Part shown: positions 50,925 through 60,500 of the stretch, in pieces
How the letters are laid out: each line of letters starts with the position of its first letter
How positions within the stretch are numbered: position 1 is the first letter of the stretch
Assembly (NCBI RefSeq): GCF_005280655.1
Contig: NZ_CP040058.1
Coordinates: 653,001 to 717,000 of the forward strand
Length of the DNA stretch: 64,000 nucleotides
Source: Anaerostipes rhamnosivorans
GTDB lineage: Bacteria > Bacillota > Clostridia > Lachnospirales > Lachnospiraceae
Direction of reading: 5' to 3'
Translations under genes and position numbers: made by a program
The notes under the pieces: model-generated
The model's database searches: none
Told to the model about the DNA's origin: nothing
What the model saw: only the letters and a program-made list of their open reading frames with translations

Positions 50925-53900
50925 ATGGCAGGAAGAGACACAATATTAATCGTTGATGATATGGAGATTAACCGTGTCATATTACGTGGTGTGTTTGAGA
51001 CAGATTATAATCTTCTGGAGGCAGAAAATGGGCAGCAGGCACTGGTCCTGTTAGAACAGTATCACGCAAGGATCGCGGCTGTGCTGCTGGACCTGGTCAT
51101 GCCGGTCAAAGACGGATATCAGGTACTAAAAGAGATCGGACAGGACGGCTTGCTCTCAGAATTTCCAGTGGTGGTCATAACGGCAGAGGATTCCGTGGAA
51201 AATGAAGTTCAGGTCTTTGATCTGGGAGCTTCTGAGATCATCATGAAACCGTTTGAGCCACATGTGGTGAAGCGGCGTGTCCAGAATATTGTGGAGCTGA
51301 ATCTGCACCGGCTGAATCAGGAAGAGCTGATCGAGGAACAGGCGGCAAAGCTGAGGGAATCAAATTCTGCTATGATTGACGCACTGTCTTCTATCATTGA
51401 GTACCGCAGCGCGGAGACAGGACAGCATATCCGCAGAATCCGTATTTTTACGGAGGCACTGCTGGAGGATGTGGCGGTCAGTTACCCGGAATACGGTCTG
51501 GCAGATGCCGATATCCAGATGATCGTCAGCGCCTCCTCCATGCACGATATAGGCAAGATCGCCATACCTGACGCCATTTTAAATAAACCAGGCCGACTGA
51601 CAAAAGAGGAGTTTGAGATCATGAAGACTCATTCTGTCAAGGGATGTGAGATTCTTGCGGGGCTGGACCGGATGAGTGACCGGAAGTATTTAAGATATGC
51701 CTATAATATTTGCCGGTACCATCACGAACGCTGGGATGGAAAGGGATATCCTGACGGGCTTAAGGGAGACAGTATTCCGATCTGTGCCCAGGTGGCGGGG
51801 ATCGCGGACTGCTACGATGCTCTGACAACAGACAGAGTGTATAAAAAAGCCATTGCGCCGGAGCAGGCGTTTACCATGATCCTGAATGGAGAGTGCGGAA
51901 CCTTTTCTCCCAAACTTCTAGAGTGCTTTAAAAACGTAAAGGATATTTTTGCCCAGTATTCAAGGAAATATGCGGACAAAATGATTTCCAGGACCGATAC
52001 CCTAAAGCCGGAACCCTCATCAAAGGCAAACTATGCCGAGGCCATGGATACGCTTCAAATGGGCCAGGCCAAGTATTTTACCCTTCTGCGGTATGTGGAT
52101 TCAACTGTCATGGAAGTGGACATCGGCACTGGTATCTATCATATGGTGTATACAGCGAATGGGAATTTCAGCGCTCTGAAAACGGGAGATGGGTTCGAGG
52201 ACAGTATCAGGAACTTTGTCAAAGGCTCCCTGCACCCGGAGGACCGGAATCCTGCGCTTGACTTCCTCGGCCCGGGATTGGAAAGGTTTTTCGAGGACGG
52301 CCTGTTGAAGGAGAGCAGGAAGTTCCGTGTTTACAATGAGAGCCTCAGGACATACAGCTGGTGTGAGTGTACCCTTATGAGGGTTTCCGACGGTCATCCT
52401 TTTCAGAGAAAAGTGCTTCTCATATGGAAGGACATCCGTCATTCGGATGAGGCGGGGGAGCACCAGGCTGTGCGTATGCCGGGAGTGGGAGCCATTGGAC
52501 AGACGCTGGGAGGGATACAGCAGTGTTTGAATGATAAGTATTTTACCTTGCTCCAGATCAATGAGGGGCTGGAAAATCTGCTGGGATATAAAGCGGCAGA
52601 GATTAAAGAGAGATTTCACAGCCGCTATCTGGAACTAATTTATCCGGCAGACCGGGAAGAAGTGCTGGAACAGACGAAGAAACAGCTGAATGTGGGAAAT
52701 GCTATTGAACTGGAGTACCGGGTGGTGGCAAAGGACGGCCAGGTCATATGGGTCCTGGATAAAAGCCATCTGGTCACAGGGAGCGATGGCAAAGAGCATA
52801 TTTTCAGGACGCTGATCAATGTGACCCAGTCCAAGCAGGCTCAGGAGGAACTGAGGCTGACGCTGGAGAGGCATAAGATCATCATGGACCAGTCTAATGA
52901 CGTAATCTTTGAGTGGGATATGATAAAGGATAAGATGCTGTACTCGTCCAATTGGAAAAAGAAGTTCGGCTATACACCGGTCATGGATGAGGCCAGCACC
53001 AGGCTCCTGACACAGTCCCACATCCATCCGGAAGACCTGGAGCCGGTGGAAAAACTACTCAGCCAGATGGGCGGCAGCATGCCTTACGGGGAGATAGAGT
53101 TCAGGCTCGCGGACCGGGAGGGGAGTTACCGCTGGTACAAAGCCAAAGCTACAGCCCAGTTTGACCGGTCAGGAAGGGCATTTAAAGCTGTCGGTATCAT
53201 GACGGATATTGATGCTGAAAAGAGGGCGTCACAGGAACTGGAAGACAAGGCTTCCAGAGACGAACTTACCGGGCTCTATAACAGGAGCACCGCCAGAAAG
53301 GAGATCGATCACTATCTTGAGAACAGGAATCCTGAGGAGATGGCGGCCATGATGATCATCGATGTGGATGATTTTAAGATGATCAATGACCGGTATGGAC
53401 ATATGTTCGGGGATGCTGTGCTTCAGGAGACTGCATCGGTGCTCACAAATCTTCTCAGAAAAGAGGACATTATCTCCAGGATCGGAGGCGATGAATTTTT
53501 AATCTTTATGAAAGATATAAGAACAGTAGATATATTAAAAAACAGGGCGGAAAAGATCAGGGACTCTTTTCAGTCTATGTTCCAACAGGATAGGACCCCA
53601 TGTGATTTTTCCAGCAGTATTGGCATTGCGTGCTGCCCGGAGGACGGCACCAGCTTCGAGGAGCTGTTCAGGCGCAGTGACCTGGCACTCTATCACACAA
53701 AGTCCAAAGGGAAAAATGGCTATTGTCTTTTTGACAGCTCGCTGACAGAGCAGAGACTTGGATTTCCTGAGCCGGCGGCCACGGCCAGCACAAGGATTGA
53801 TCCGGCCGGGGAACAGGAAAAGAAGACGGATGACCTGATCGAGCAGATCTTCCGAAAGATTTATGAGGAGAAAGATCTGGAGAGGGCAGTAAGTTCGATT

Positions 53901-54674
53901 CTTGAGATGGCGGGATCGCGTTTCAGTGTGAGCAGGGCTTATATTTATGAGGAATCTGAGGATGGAAGCAGTTACAGCAATACATTTGAATGGTGTAATC
54001 AGGGAGTTGATCCCCAGATGGGGCTCAGGCAGAAGATTTCATATAAGATGCTGTCAAACCAGTACAAGGACAATTTTAACGAGAACGGGATCTTTTACTG
54101 TCCCGATATCTCCTTGCTGCCCCGGGATCAGAGGGAAGTTCTGACCCCTCAAGGGACTAAATCCACCCTTCAGTGTGTCATCAGGGACGGAGGGGTCTAT
54201 AAAGGATTTGTGGGCTTTGACGAATGTGTTATCAGAAGGATGTGGACAAAAGACCAGATCAGTGCATTAACGCTGATCGCAAAGCTTCTATCCATCTTTC
54301 TGCTGAAAAAAAGAGCTCAGGATCGAGCGGAAGAAACAGCGTTCAGTTTAAAGACAGCGCTGGATAACCAGAACTCCTGGATTTATATTATCGACCCTGA
54401 CAGCTACCGGATGAGGTATATTAATCAAAAGACATTAGAAATTGCACCGGACGTGAAAACTGGAATGTACTGCTACGAGGCATTCTTTGGACGGACAGAA
54501 CCATGTGCGGAGTGCCCTGCAAGAAATATCAGGGAGACCGGGAACAAAACAATAGAGGTTTATAATCCAGTCCTGAAGGTTTGGACAGTGGCGGATGCAT
54601 CCCTGATCCGGTGGAGAGAACAGGATGCGTGTATGTTATCCTGCCATGATATTTCTCGTTACAAAGATAGTTAA
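50925..54674 (+). CDS. giant REC-HD-GYP-PAS-GGDEF-GAF signalling protein
   Basis: A 1249-residue cytosolic protein. Receiver domain at 1-125 (phospho-Asp56 in VLLDLVMP); HD-GYP phosphodiesterase at about 150-350 (MHDIGKIAIP, YHHERWDGKGYPDG); PAS-type regions at about 375-505, 530-650 and 655-780; GGDEF diguanylate cyclase at about 790-950 (motif IGGDEFLIF intact); GAF-like domain at about 965-1125; a last PAS-like segment to the end with the CECPAR-like cluster CAECPARNIRE. It carries both making and breaking activities for cyclic di-GMP, perhaps switched by phosphorylation. Its stop lies 10 bases before the hybrid kinase at 54685, so that kinase is a candidate partner. Confidence 0.9.
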   Translation: MAGRDTILIVDDMEINRVILRGVFETDYNLLEAENGQQALVLLEQYHARIAAVLLDLVMPVKDGYQVLKEIGQDGLLSEFPVVVITAEDSVENEVQVFDLGASEIIMKPFEPHVVKRRVQNIVELNLHRLNQEELIEEQAAKLRESNSAMIDALSSIIEYRSAETGQHIRRIRIFTEALLEDVAVSYPEYGLADADIQMIVSASSMHDIGKIAIPDAILNKPGRLTKEEFEIMKTHSVKGCEILAGLDRMSDRKYLRYAYNICRYHHERWDGKGYPDGLKGDSIPICAQVAGIADCYDALTTDRVYKKAIAPEQAFTMILNGECGTFSPKLLECFKNVKDIFAQYSRKYADKMISRTDTLKPEPSSKANYAEAMDTLQMGQAKYFTLLRYVDSTVMEVDIGTGIYHMVYTANGNFSALKTGDGFEDSIRNFVKGSLHPEDRNPALDFLGPGLERFFEDGLLKESRKFRVYNESLRTYSWCECTLMRVSDGHPFQRKVLLIWKDIRHSDEAGEHQAVRMPGVGAIGQTLGGIQQCLNDKYFTLLQINEGLENLLGYKAAEIKERFHSRYLELIYPADREEVLEQTKKQLNVGNAIELEYRVVAKDGQVIWVLDKSHLVTGSDGKEHIFRTLINVTQSKQAQEELRLTLERHKIIMDQSNDVIFEWDMIKDKMLYSSNWKKKFGYTPVMDEASTRLLTQSHIHPEDLEPVEKLLSQMGGSMPYGEIEFRLADREGSYRWYKAKATAQFDRSGRAFKAVGIMTDIDAEKRASQELEDKASRDELTGLYNRSTARKEIDHYLENRNPEEMAAMMIIDVDDFKMINDRYGHMFGDAVLQETASVLTNLLRKEDIISRIGGDEFLIFMKDIRTVDILKNRAEKIRDSFQSMFQQDRTPCDFSSSIGIACCPEDGTSFEELFRRSDLALYHTKSKGKNGYCLFDSSLTEQRLGFPEPAATASTRIDPAGEQEKKTDDLIEQIFRKIYEEKDLERAVSSILEMAGSRFSVSRAYIYEESEDGSSYSNTFEWCNQGVDPQMGLRQKISYKMLSNQYKDNFNENGIFYCPDISLLPRDQREVLTPQGTKSTLQCVIRDGGVYKGFVGFDECVIRRMWTKDQISALTLIAKLLSIFLLKKRAQDRAEETAFSLKTALDNQNSWIYIIDPDSYRMRYINQKTLEIAPDVKTGMYCYEAFFGRTEPCAECPARNIRETGNKTIEVYNPVLKVWTVADASLIRWREQDACMLSCHDISRYKDS

Positions 54675-54684
54675 AGGAGAACAC

Positions 54685-57588
54685 ATGATGCCAAGAGATC
54701 ATATGCTGCATCAGGCAGAAGCTTTTGCAGATCAAATATTAAAATCATATTTTTGCGAAGCGGACGTGGAGTTTTTGATATCCACATTTGCGGAGGATAT
54801 TGTCTGGCTGGGTGCGGGACCGCAGCAGCAGGCAGAAGGGAGAGAGTGTGTGGCGGACTGTTTCCGGTCAGGAAAGGATCAACTGGTGCGCTGCAGGATG
54901 TTCGGTGAGCGGTATGTATCCAGAAAGGTATCAAAAGATGTGGTCCTATGCCAGGGAGACAGCTGGATCGAGCCGCAGGAAGGCACCGGACTTTATTTTA
55001 AGACACACCAAAGGGCTACATTTTTGTTTCGCAAAAAGGGGGAATTCTTTGAGACCCTTCATATCCATAATTCTGTGGATTACTCAGATATCCAGGAGGG
55101 GGAGTTGTTCCCGGAAACTGCCGGAAAAGAAGCTTTTGACAAAATGAAAAGCGAGCTGGAAGAAAAGGAACAGGAATCTGAGAGAAAGACCAGATTTCTC
55201 GTGCAGCTGTATGATTCCCTTCCGTGTGGAATCATACAGTTTACAGCGGATCCTTCACACCGGGTTGTCAGCTTAAACCGTATGGCATGGGAGTTTTACG
55301 GCTTTTCATCCGAGCGGGAATACAGGGAGTCGGTGGAAACCCCATTTTGCCTGGTGTTGGATGAGGATAGGGCCAGGATCGAGGAGATGGTTGACAGCCT
55401 GAAACTAAACGGGGGGATCGTGCATTACACGAGGGAATGCCGTCCTCAGGGCGGGGACCGCCTAAGTGCATGGATCAATGTGGTTATGGAACGTCTGATC
55501 AACACAGAGGGAACAGAGGTGATCCAAGCAATCTATACGGACGTAACTGAGACAAAACTTCTGCAGAAGGCGCAGGAGAGAGAACGCCTGATTGAAAATC
55601 AGTGTCTCAGAGCGGCTACCTGCACCGCATATCCGATGATCATGAGCATCAATCTTACCCAGAATACATACAACTGTTTTATTGAGACGCAGACCTGCCC
55701 GTTTGACGACCGGAGAGGCAATTATGAGGATATGTTTGCAAAGATGCTGCCCATGGTTTATCCGGCTTACCGTGAAGATTACTGTTCCGTCTTTTCTAAG
55801 GAGGCAATGATGGAGCGGTTTTCACAGGGAGAACAGGAAATCTATATGGAGTTCCGGCAGCTGGGAATTGATGGTGAATATCATTGGATTTCTGCCCACA
55901 TGATCAGTGTGGACAATCCTGTAAATGACGATATGCTGGTGATCCAGCTAGTAAAAGTGCTGGATCAGCAAAGGGTGGAAAAGGCAAGGCAGGAACAGCT
56001 TCTGCGGGACGCCCTGTCTTCTGCTGAGGAAGCCAGCCGGGCCAAGTCAGATTTCCTGTCACGGATGAGCCATGATATCCGTACACCGATGAATGCCATC
56101 ATCGGGATGACCACCCTGGGGCTTTTAAAGCTGGATGATCCGGTAAATGTCAAGAACTGTATGAGCAAGATCGACGCATCCTCCAAATATCTTTTGTCGC
56201 TGATCAACGATATTTTGGATATGTCAAAGATCGAGACCGGTAAAATGGAGATTGTCAAAGAAAAGTTCGAGTTTCAAACATTCTTTGAGGATCTGGTGAA
56301 GATTATCTATCCTCAGGCTGTAGATTTGGGAATCCAGCTGGAGATCTACCACAAAGAGCCCTTGGAAAGGTACTATATGGGCGATGCCCTGCGGATCAAA
56401 CAGATTCTCATGAACTTGCTGTCCAACGCATTGAAGTTTACTCCGGATGGAGGAAATATTACAGTTTCAGTGGAAGAACAGAGACGTTCCGGTGGATATG
56501 CATACTTAAGCTTCCAGGTGAAGGATTCGGGAGTGGGCATTTCGGAAAAATTTATGCCGAGGATCTTCCAGCCCTTTGAACAAGAGTCCCCGGAGGGGGC
56601 AAGAAATAACGTAGGAAGCGGACTGGGGCTTTCCATTGTTTATAATCTGGTGCAGATGATGGGCGGGACCATCGAAGTGGAAAGCCAGAAAGGGAAGGGA
56701 ACAGTATTTCTGTTTACTCTGCCGTTTGGGCTGGTCAGTGATGACCAGGAGGCCGAACGGGAACGGAAGGCAAGGGAGCTGTTGCAGGACATGAAAGTCC
56801 TGATCGCGGACGATGATATGTCTGTGGGACAGCAGGCAGCCCAGATACTTTCCGGCATGGGGGCAAAGTCTAAATGGGTAGAGACAGGCTGCCAGGCGGT
56901 AGAGGAAGTAAAAATGGCTATTGAGAAGGGAGAATACTATAACGTTGCGCTGATTGACTGGAAAATGCCGGAGATGAACGGAGTTGAGACAACCCGCCGC
57001 ATCCGGAAACTGGTAGGGCCTGAGACTATGATCATTATCATATCTGCCTATGACTGGACGGGAATCGAGGAGGAGGCCAGGGAGGCAGGGGCAGACTGTT
57101 TTATATCTAAACCGTTATTTGAATCCACACTGTGCCAGGCATTCAGCAGCCTTCGTTCATGCGCTGAGACGGTTCATGCGCCGAAGGTCCAGAACCAGAG
57201 TCTGCAAGGAAAACGTGTCCTGATCGCAGAGGACAACGAGATCAACCGGGAGGTGGCCAAATCTCTGCTGGAAGCATACGGTATTGCGGTGGACACAGCT
57301 GAGAACGGAAAGATCTGCGTGGAGATGTTTGAGAAGGCCCCGGCAGGATACTATCTTGCAGTGCTGATGGATATCCGTATGCCGGTCATGAACGGGCTGG
57401 AGGCCGTCAGGGCCATCCGGGATCTGGGGACCGAGGAAGCCGCGAGGATACCGGTCTTAGCCATGACAGCCAACGCATTTGAAGAAGATAAAGTGACAGC
57501 ATACAAAGCGGGTATGACAGGCTATCTTGTGAAGCCGCTGGATATCCAGGTCATGCTTGAGGAATTAAGGAAACTTACTGGCATTTAA
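54685..57588 (+). CDS. SnoaL-like/PAS hybrid histidine kinase with two receiver domains
   Basis: A 967-residue cytosolic kinase. Residues 15-150 form an NTF2/SnoaL-like domain (FISTFAEDIVWLGAG-type start; HQRATFLFRKKGEFFETLHIHNSVDYS), then PAS regions (about 180-300 and 315-440), HisKA with phospho-His in SRMSHDIRTPMNAIIGMTT, HATPase (NLLSNALKFT, DSGVGIS, GSGLGLS), receiver 1 (phospho-Asp in ALIDWKMPEMNG) and receiver 2 (AVLMDIRMPVMNG). The ATG at 54685 follows TTAAAGGAGA; a second ATG is adjacent. It lies directly behind the giant HD-GYP/GGDEF gene. A SnoaL-like sensor is uncommon for kinases and could bind a small hydrophobic ligand. Confidence 0.9.
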   Translation: MMPRDHMLHQAEAFADQILKSYFCEADVEFLISTFAEDIVWLGAGPQQQAEGRECVADCFRSGKDQLVRCRMFGERYVSRKVSKDVVLCQGDSWIEPQEGTGLYFKTHQRATFLFRKKGEFFETLHIHNSVDYSDIQEGELFPETAGKEAFDKMKSELEEKEQESERKTRFLVQLYDSLPCGIIQFTADPSHRVVSLNRMAWEFYGFSSEREYRESVETPFCLVLDEDRARIEEMVDSLKLNGGIVHYTRECRPQGGDRLSAWINVVMERLINTEGTEVIQAIYTDVTETKLLQKAQERERLIENQCLRAATCTAYPMIMSINLTQNTYNCFIETQTCPFDDRRGNYEDMFAKMLPMVYPAYREDYCSVFSKEAMMERFSQGEQEIYMEFRQLGIDGEYHWISAHMISVDNPVNDDMLVIQLVKVLDQQRVEKARQEQLLRDALSSAEEASRAKSDFLSRMSHDIRTPMNAIIGMTTLGLLKLDDPVNVKNCMSKIDASSKYLLSLINDILDMSKIETGKMEIVKEKFEFQTFFEDLVKIIYPQAVDLGIQLEIYHKEPLERYYMGDALRIKQILMNLLSNALKFTPDGGNITVSVEEQRRSGGYAYLSFQVKDSGVGISEKFMPRIFQPFEQESPEGARNNVGSGLGLSIVYNLVQMMGGTIEVESQKGKGTVFLFTLPFGLVSDDQEAERERKARELLQDMKVLIADDDMSVGQQAAQILSGMGAKSKWVETGCQAVEEVKMAIEKGEYYNVALIDWKMPEMNGVETTRRIRKLVGPETMIIIISAYDWTGIEEEAREAGADCFISKPLFESTLCQAFSSLRSCAETVHAPKVQNQSLQGKRVLIAEDNEINREVAKSLLEAYGIAVDTAENGKICVEMFEKAPAGYYLAVLMDIRMPVMNGLEAVRAIRDLGTEEAARIPVLAMTANAFEEDKVTAYKAGMTGYLVKPLDIQVMLEELRKLTGI

Positions 57589-57609
57589 TTTGGAAAGGGT
57601 GATGAGAAG

Positions 57610-58995
57610 ATGGCAGTAATTGGTGCATTTATGGTGCCGCATCCGCCGCTTATAATTCCTTCGGTGGGACGCGGAAATGAGCAGGCGGTACAAAAGACTG
57701 TGCAGGCATACAAAGAGGTTGCAGAAAGGGTAGCCGGGATGGCTCCGGAGACGATCGTCATCGCTACCCCGCACTCTGTCATGTATACGGACTACTTTCA
57801 CATTTCTCCGGGGACAGAGGCGCAGGGGGATTTTGGACAGTTCGGGGAGAGCAGCACCCGCATTCATACGGTCTATGACCGGGAATTGACAGACACTATA
57901 TCTGGTCTGGCAGTAAAAGATGGTTTCATGGCCGGAACGGATGGGGAGCAGGAAGCGCAGCTGGACCATGCGACAATGATCCCACTGTATTTTATCAACC
58001 AGAGATATAAGGATTATGAAACCGTCCGGATCAGTCTTTCTGGGCTTTCTTTGACCGATCATTATACGATGGGACAGTATGTCAGGAAAGCTGCGTCTCA
58101 GCTTGGCAGGAAGACCGTGTTCATTGCCAGCGGGGACCTGTCACACCGTCTATTGGATGACGGGCCTTATGGATTCTGCAAGGAAGGCCCGGCATATGAC
58201 CAAAAGATCATGGAAGCCATGGGCGGCGGAGATTTCCAGAGACTTTTTGAATTTGATGAAGAATTTTTAGAGAAGGCCGGGGAGTGCGGGCACCGTTCTT
58301 TTACGATCATGGCAGGTGTTTTGGACGGAATGGATGTGAAAGCAGAGAGATTGTCCTATGAAGGTCCTTTCGGCGTAGGGTATGGAGTCTGTACCTATGA
58401 ACCGCTGGGAGAGAATCCGGAACGAAAGTTTAAGGACAAGTATCTGGAGAAGCAGCAAAAGAAAGCAGAGCAGAGACGGGCCAGAGAGGACAGTTTTGTA
58501 CGGCTGGCAAGACTGTCCCTGGAGTCCTATGTAAAGAACGGGACAGTCATTGGAGTTCCGAAGGACCTTTCCCATGATCTCCTGAAGGAACGGGCCGGTG
58601 TTTTTGTCTCACTGAAAAAAGAGGGCAGGCTCCGGGGATGCATTGGCACCATCTGTGCCACAAAGTCAACGGTGGCGGAGGAGATCATATGGAACGCAGT
58701 CAGTGCCGGGGCCAGGGATCCCAGATTCTCACCGGTAAAAGCAGAGGAACTTTACCAGTTAGAGTACAGTGTGGATGTACTGGGAAAGACCCAGAAGATA
58801 ACATCATTTGAAGAATTAGATGCTAAAAAATATGGTATCATCGTTTCGAGGGGAGGAAGGAGAGGCCTTTTGCTGCCGAACCTTTCCGGAGTGGATACTG
58901 TGGAGGAACAGATTGAGATCGCAAAACAGAAAGCTGGGATCGGGGAAGAGGAATCGGTACAGATAGAGCGGTTTGAGGTTATAAGGCATAGGTGA
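57610..58995 (+). CDS. AmmeMemoRadiSam system protein: Memo-like and AMMECR1 domains fused
   Basis: A 461-residue fusion. Residues 1-275 match the Memo/class III extradiol-dioxygenase-like domain (FMVPHPPLIIPSVGRG, ATPHSVMYTDYF, LDHATMIPLYFI, IASGDLSHRL with likely metal His residues); 290-460 match AMMECR1 (LARLSLESYV, LRGCIGTICAT, GARDPRFSPVKAEEL). With the radical SAM gene 4 bases downstream it makes the complete three-part system in two genes. The system is widespread, but its reaction is not established. GAAAGGGTGATGAG precedes the ATG. Confidence 0.92.
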   Translation: MAVIGAFMVPHPPLIIPSVGRGNEQAVQKTVQAYKEVAERVAGMAPETIVIATPHSVMYTDYFHISPGTEAQGDFGQFGESSTRIHTVYDRELTDTISGLAVKDGFMAGTDGEQEAQLDHATMIPLYFINQRYKDYETVRISLSGLSLTDHYTMGQYVRKAASQLGRKTVFIASGDLSHRLLDDGPYGFCKEGPAYDQKIMEAMGGGDFQRLFEFDEEFLEKAGECGHRSFTIMAGVLDGMDVKAERLSYEGPFGVGYGVCTYEPLGENPERKFKDKYLEKQQKKAEQRRAREDSFVRLARLSLESYVKNGTVIGVPKDLSHDLLKERAGVFVSLKKEGRLRGCIGTICATKSTVAEEIIWNAVSAGARDPRFSPVKAEELYQLEYSVDVLGKTQKITSFEELDAKKYGIIVSRGGRRGLLLPNLSGVDTVEEQIEIAKQKAGIGEEESVQIERFEVIRHR

Positions 58996-58999
58996 GAAG

Positions 59000-59827
59000 A
59001 TGAAAGAGACATGTACAGTATGCATGCACCGCTGCAGGTTAAAGCCAGGGCAATTCGGCCGGTGCGGAGCCAGGAAAAATGTAAACGGTATGCTTGTTTG
59101 TGAGAATTACGGCAGAGTGACAGCTCTGGCGTTAGACCCTATTGAGAAAAAACCGCTTTCCATGTATCATCCCGGCAGCCTCATACTGTCTGTGGGCAGC
59201 TTCGGATGCAATCTAGCCTGTCCGTTCTGCCAGAACTTCGATATTTCTATGAAAAACGCAGACCAGGCGGAGACTGTCTTTCTGTCTCCCGAGAAACTGG
59301 CCTCCAAGGCATCAGAGCTTCGGAAGCGTGGAAACATCGGGGTCGCCTACACATATAACGAGCCTTTGGTCGGGTACGAGTATGTACGGGATGCGGCAAA
59401 GATCGTCAGACAATACGGGATGAAAAACGTTCTTGTGACCAACGGGGCCTTCCCGGAAGCTGTAGAAAATGCAGTGCTTCCTTATATGGATGCAATGAAT
59501 ATCGACCTGAAAGGGATCCGGCAGGAATATTATAAAAAGCTCGGAGGAGATCTTGAAACTGTTCAGAGGTTTATCAGAAGAGCCGCAGATCATTGTCATG
59601 TGGAGCTGACGGTTCTTATCGTTCCGGGTGAGAATGATACCAGGGAGGAGATGGAAGAGATGGCCGCATGGATCGCTTCGGTGGATCCTGAGATCCCTCT
59701 CCATGTATCCAGGTTTTATCCGAGATGGAGAATGATGGACCGTGGTGCCACGGAAGTTCAGCAGGTGTATCGGCTGGCAGAGACAGCGCGCACCTGGCTA
59801 AAATATGTATTCACAGGGAACTGCTGA
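59000..59827 (+). CDS. AmmeMemoRadiSam system radical SAM enzyme
   Basis: A 275-residue radical SAM protein related to pyruvate-formate-lyase-activating enzymes. It starts with a Cys-rich leader (CTVCMHRCRLKPGQFGRCGAR) and has the SAM cluster CNLACPFC. Further marks are VAYTYNEPLVGYEY and MDAMNIDLKGI. It follows the Memo/AMMECR1 fusion directly and should act on the same unknown substrate. An intrinsic hairpin follows the stop. Confidence 0.92.
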   Translation: MKETCTVCMHRCRLKPGQFGRCGARKNVNGMLVCENYGRVTALALDPIEKKPLSMYHPGSLILSVGSFGCNLACPFCQNFDISMKNADQAETVFLSPEKLASKASELRKRGNIGVAYTYNEPLVGYEYVRDAAKIVRQYGMKNVLVTNGAFPEAVENAVLPYMDAMNIDLKGIRQEYYKKLGGDLETVQRFIRRAADHCHVELTVLIVPGENDTREEMEEMAAWIASVDPEIPLHVSRFYPRWRMMDRGATEVQQVYRLAETARTWLKYVFTGNC

Positions 59828-59866
59828 AGGAACAGCGGGACGGCAAAGCGTCCCACTGTTCCTTTG
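59827..59866 (+). terminator. hairpin terminator after the radical SAM gene
   Basis: AAGGAACAGCGGGACG pairs with CGTCCCACTGTTCCTT (one mismatch). The T-tract is short, so efficiency is uncertain. Confidence 0.65.
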
Positions 59867-59888
59867 CTATTACAAAATCTTGTGATGA

Positions 59889-60332
59889 TCAGCATCCGTA
59901 AGAGGCGATGCTAACGGATCCCACGATGTTGAATGGTTTTGATGATTCAGGATAGCTTACATGGAAGCCTAAAGAAACAGGGAGCGATAACGCTTGATCG
60001 GTAAGAAAGCAGGCAGAGGCAGACGCAATACCGTCTGAGTTGGCAGGAGCGAAAGATGCATAAAGCAGGGCGTCAGTTCCATTGATGCACGGAAGGATCC
60101 GGAAGTATTTCCAGCTGCCAGGACTGGCAATAAAGTGATAGCTTACAAAGTAGAAAGAAGACGGCATCAGTATGGCTGTCCCGGCATCTGACTGTCTGAC
60201 CTGTCCTCCGCTTTCAAAAACAGGAAACAGCGGAAGGAGGCTGCCGGAAGAAGTATCGGAATCTACGCTGTATTGGGCACAGGAAGCAATATGGCTGCCT
60301 GTGGATTGGCTGGAGACAGAAAAATGGTTCAA
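59889..60332 (-). CDS. jelly-roll (BclA/TNF-like) protein, probable spore-surface protein
   Basis: A 147-residue protein starting with TTG at 60332 behind GGATGTGAT, no ATG being available before an upstream stop. A Ser-rich N-terminus leads into a beta-rich domain (AILMPSSFYFVSYHF, ILPCINGTDALLYASF, NIVGSVSIASYG) with the rhythm of the BclA C-terminal jelly-roll seen at 47894-48424, although sequence similarity is low. No signal peptide is visible. Upstream AC-N16-CATAACATA fits a sigma-K promoter. The family call is tentative. Confidence 0.6.
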   Translation of the reverse strand: MNHFSVSSQSTGSHIASCAQYSVDSDTSSGSLLPLFPVFESGGQVRQSDAGTAILMPSSFYFVSYHFIASPGSWKYFRILPCINGTDALLYASFAPANSDGIASASACFLTDQALSLPVSLGFHVSYPESSKPFNIVGSVSIASYGC

Positions 60333-60361
60333 AACATCACATCCAGAATTTGTCTTTCTAT

Positions 60362-60388
60362 TATGTTATGTTCCCGTGGCAAATGTGT
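60362..60388 (-). promoter_or_regulatory. sigma-K-like promoter of the jelly-roll gene
   Basis: On the minus strand AC (complement of 60387-60388), 16 bases, CATAACATA (complement of 60362-60370). It ends about 30 bases before the TTG start. Confidence 0.45.
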
Positions 60389-60430
60389 GAAACATTTCAC
60401 GGGGCAGAAGTGGAAAGTATACTGTATACT
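60373..60430. promoter_or_regulatory. hairpin and 15-base palindrome in a divergent regulatory region
   Basis: CCCGTG-gc-AAATGT pairs with ACATTT-CACGGG (60373-60403), and AGTATACTGTATACT (60416-60430) is a perfect palindrome around a central T. TTCACG (60396-60401) and TATACT (60418-60423) form a possible plus-strand promoter for the gene at 60501, so the palindrome would cover its -10 box. Confidence 0.4.
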
Positions 60431-60500
60431 GGTGGGAAGGACACAAGTTCTATGGTAAAATAAAGAAAAGGGAATGTTCAGTTTAGAAACGAGGTGCAAG

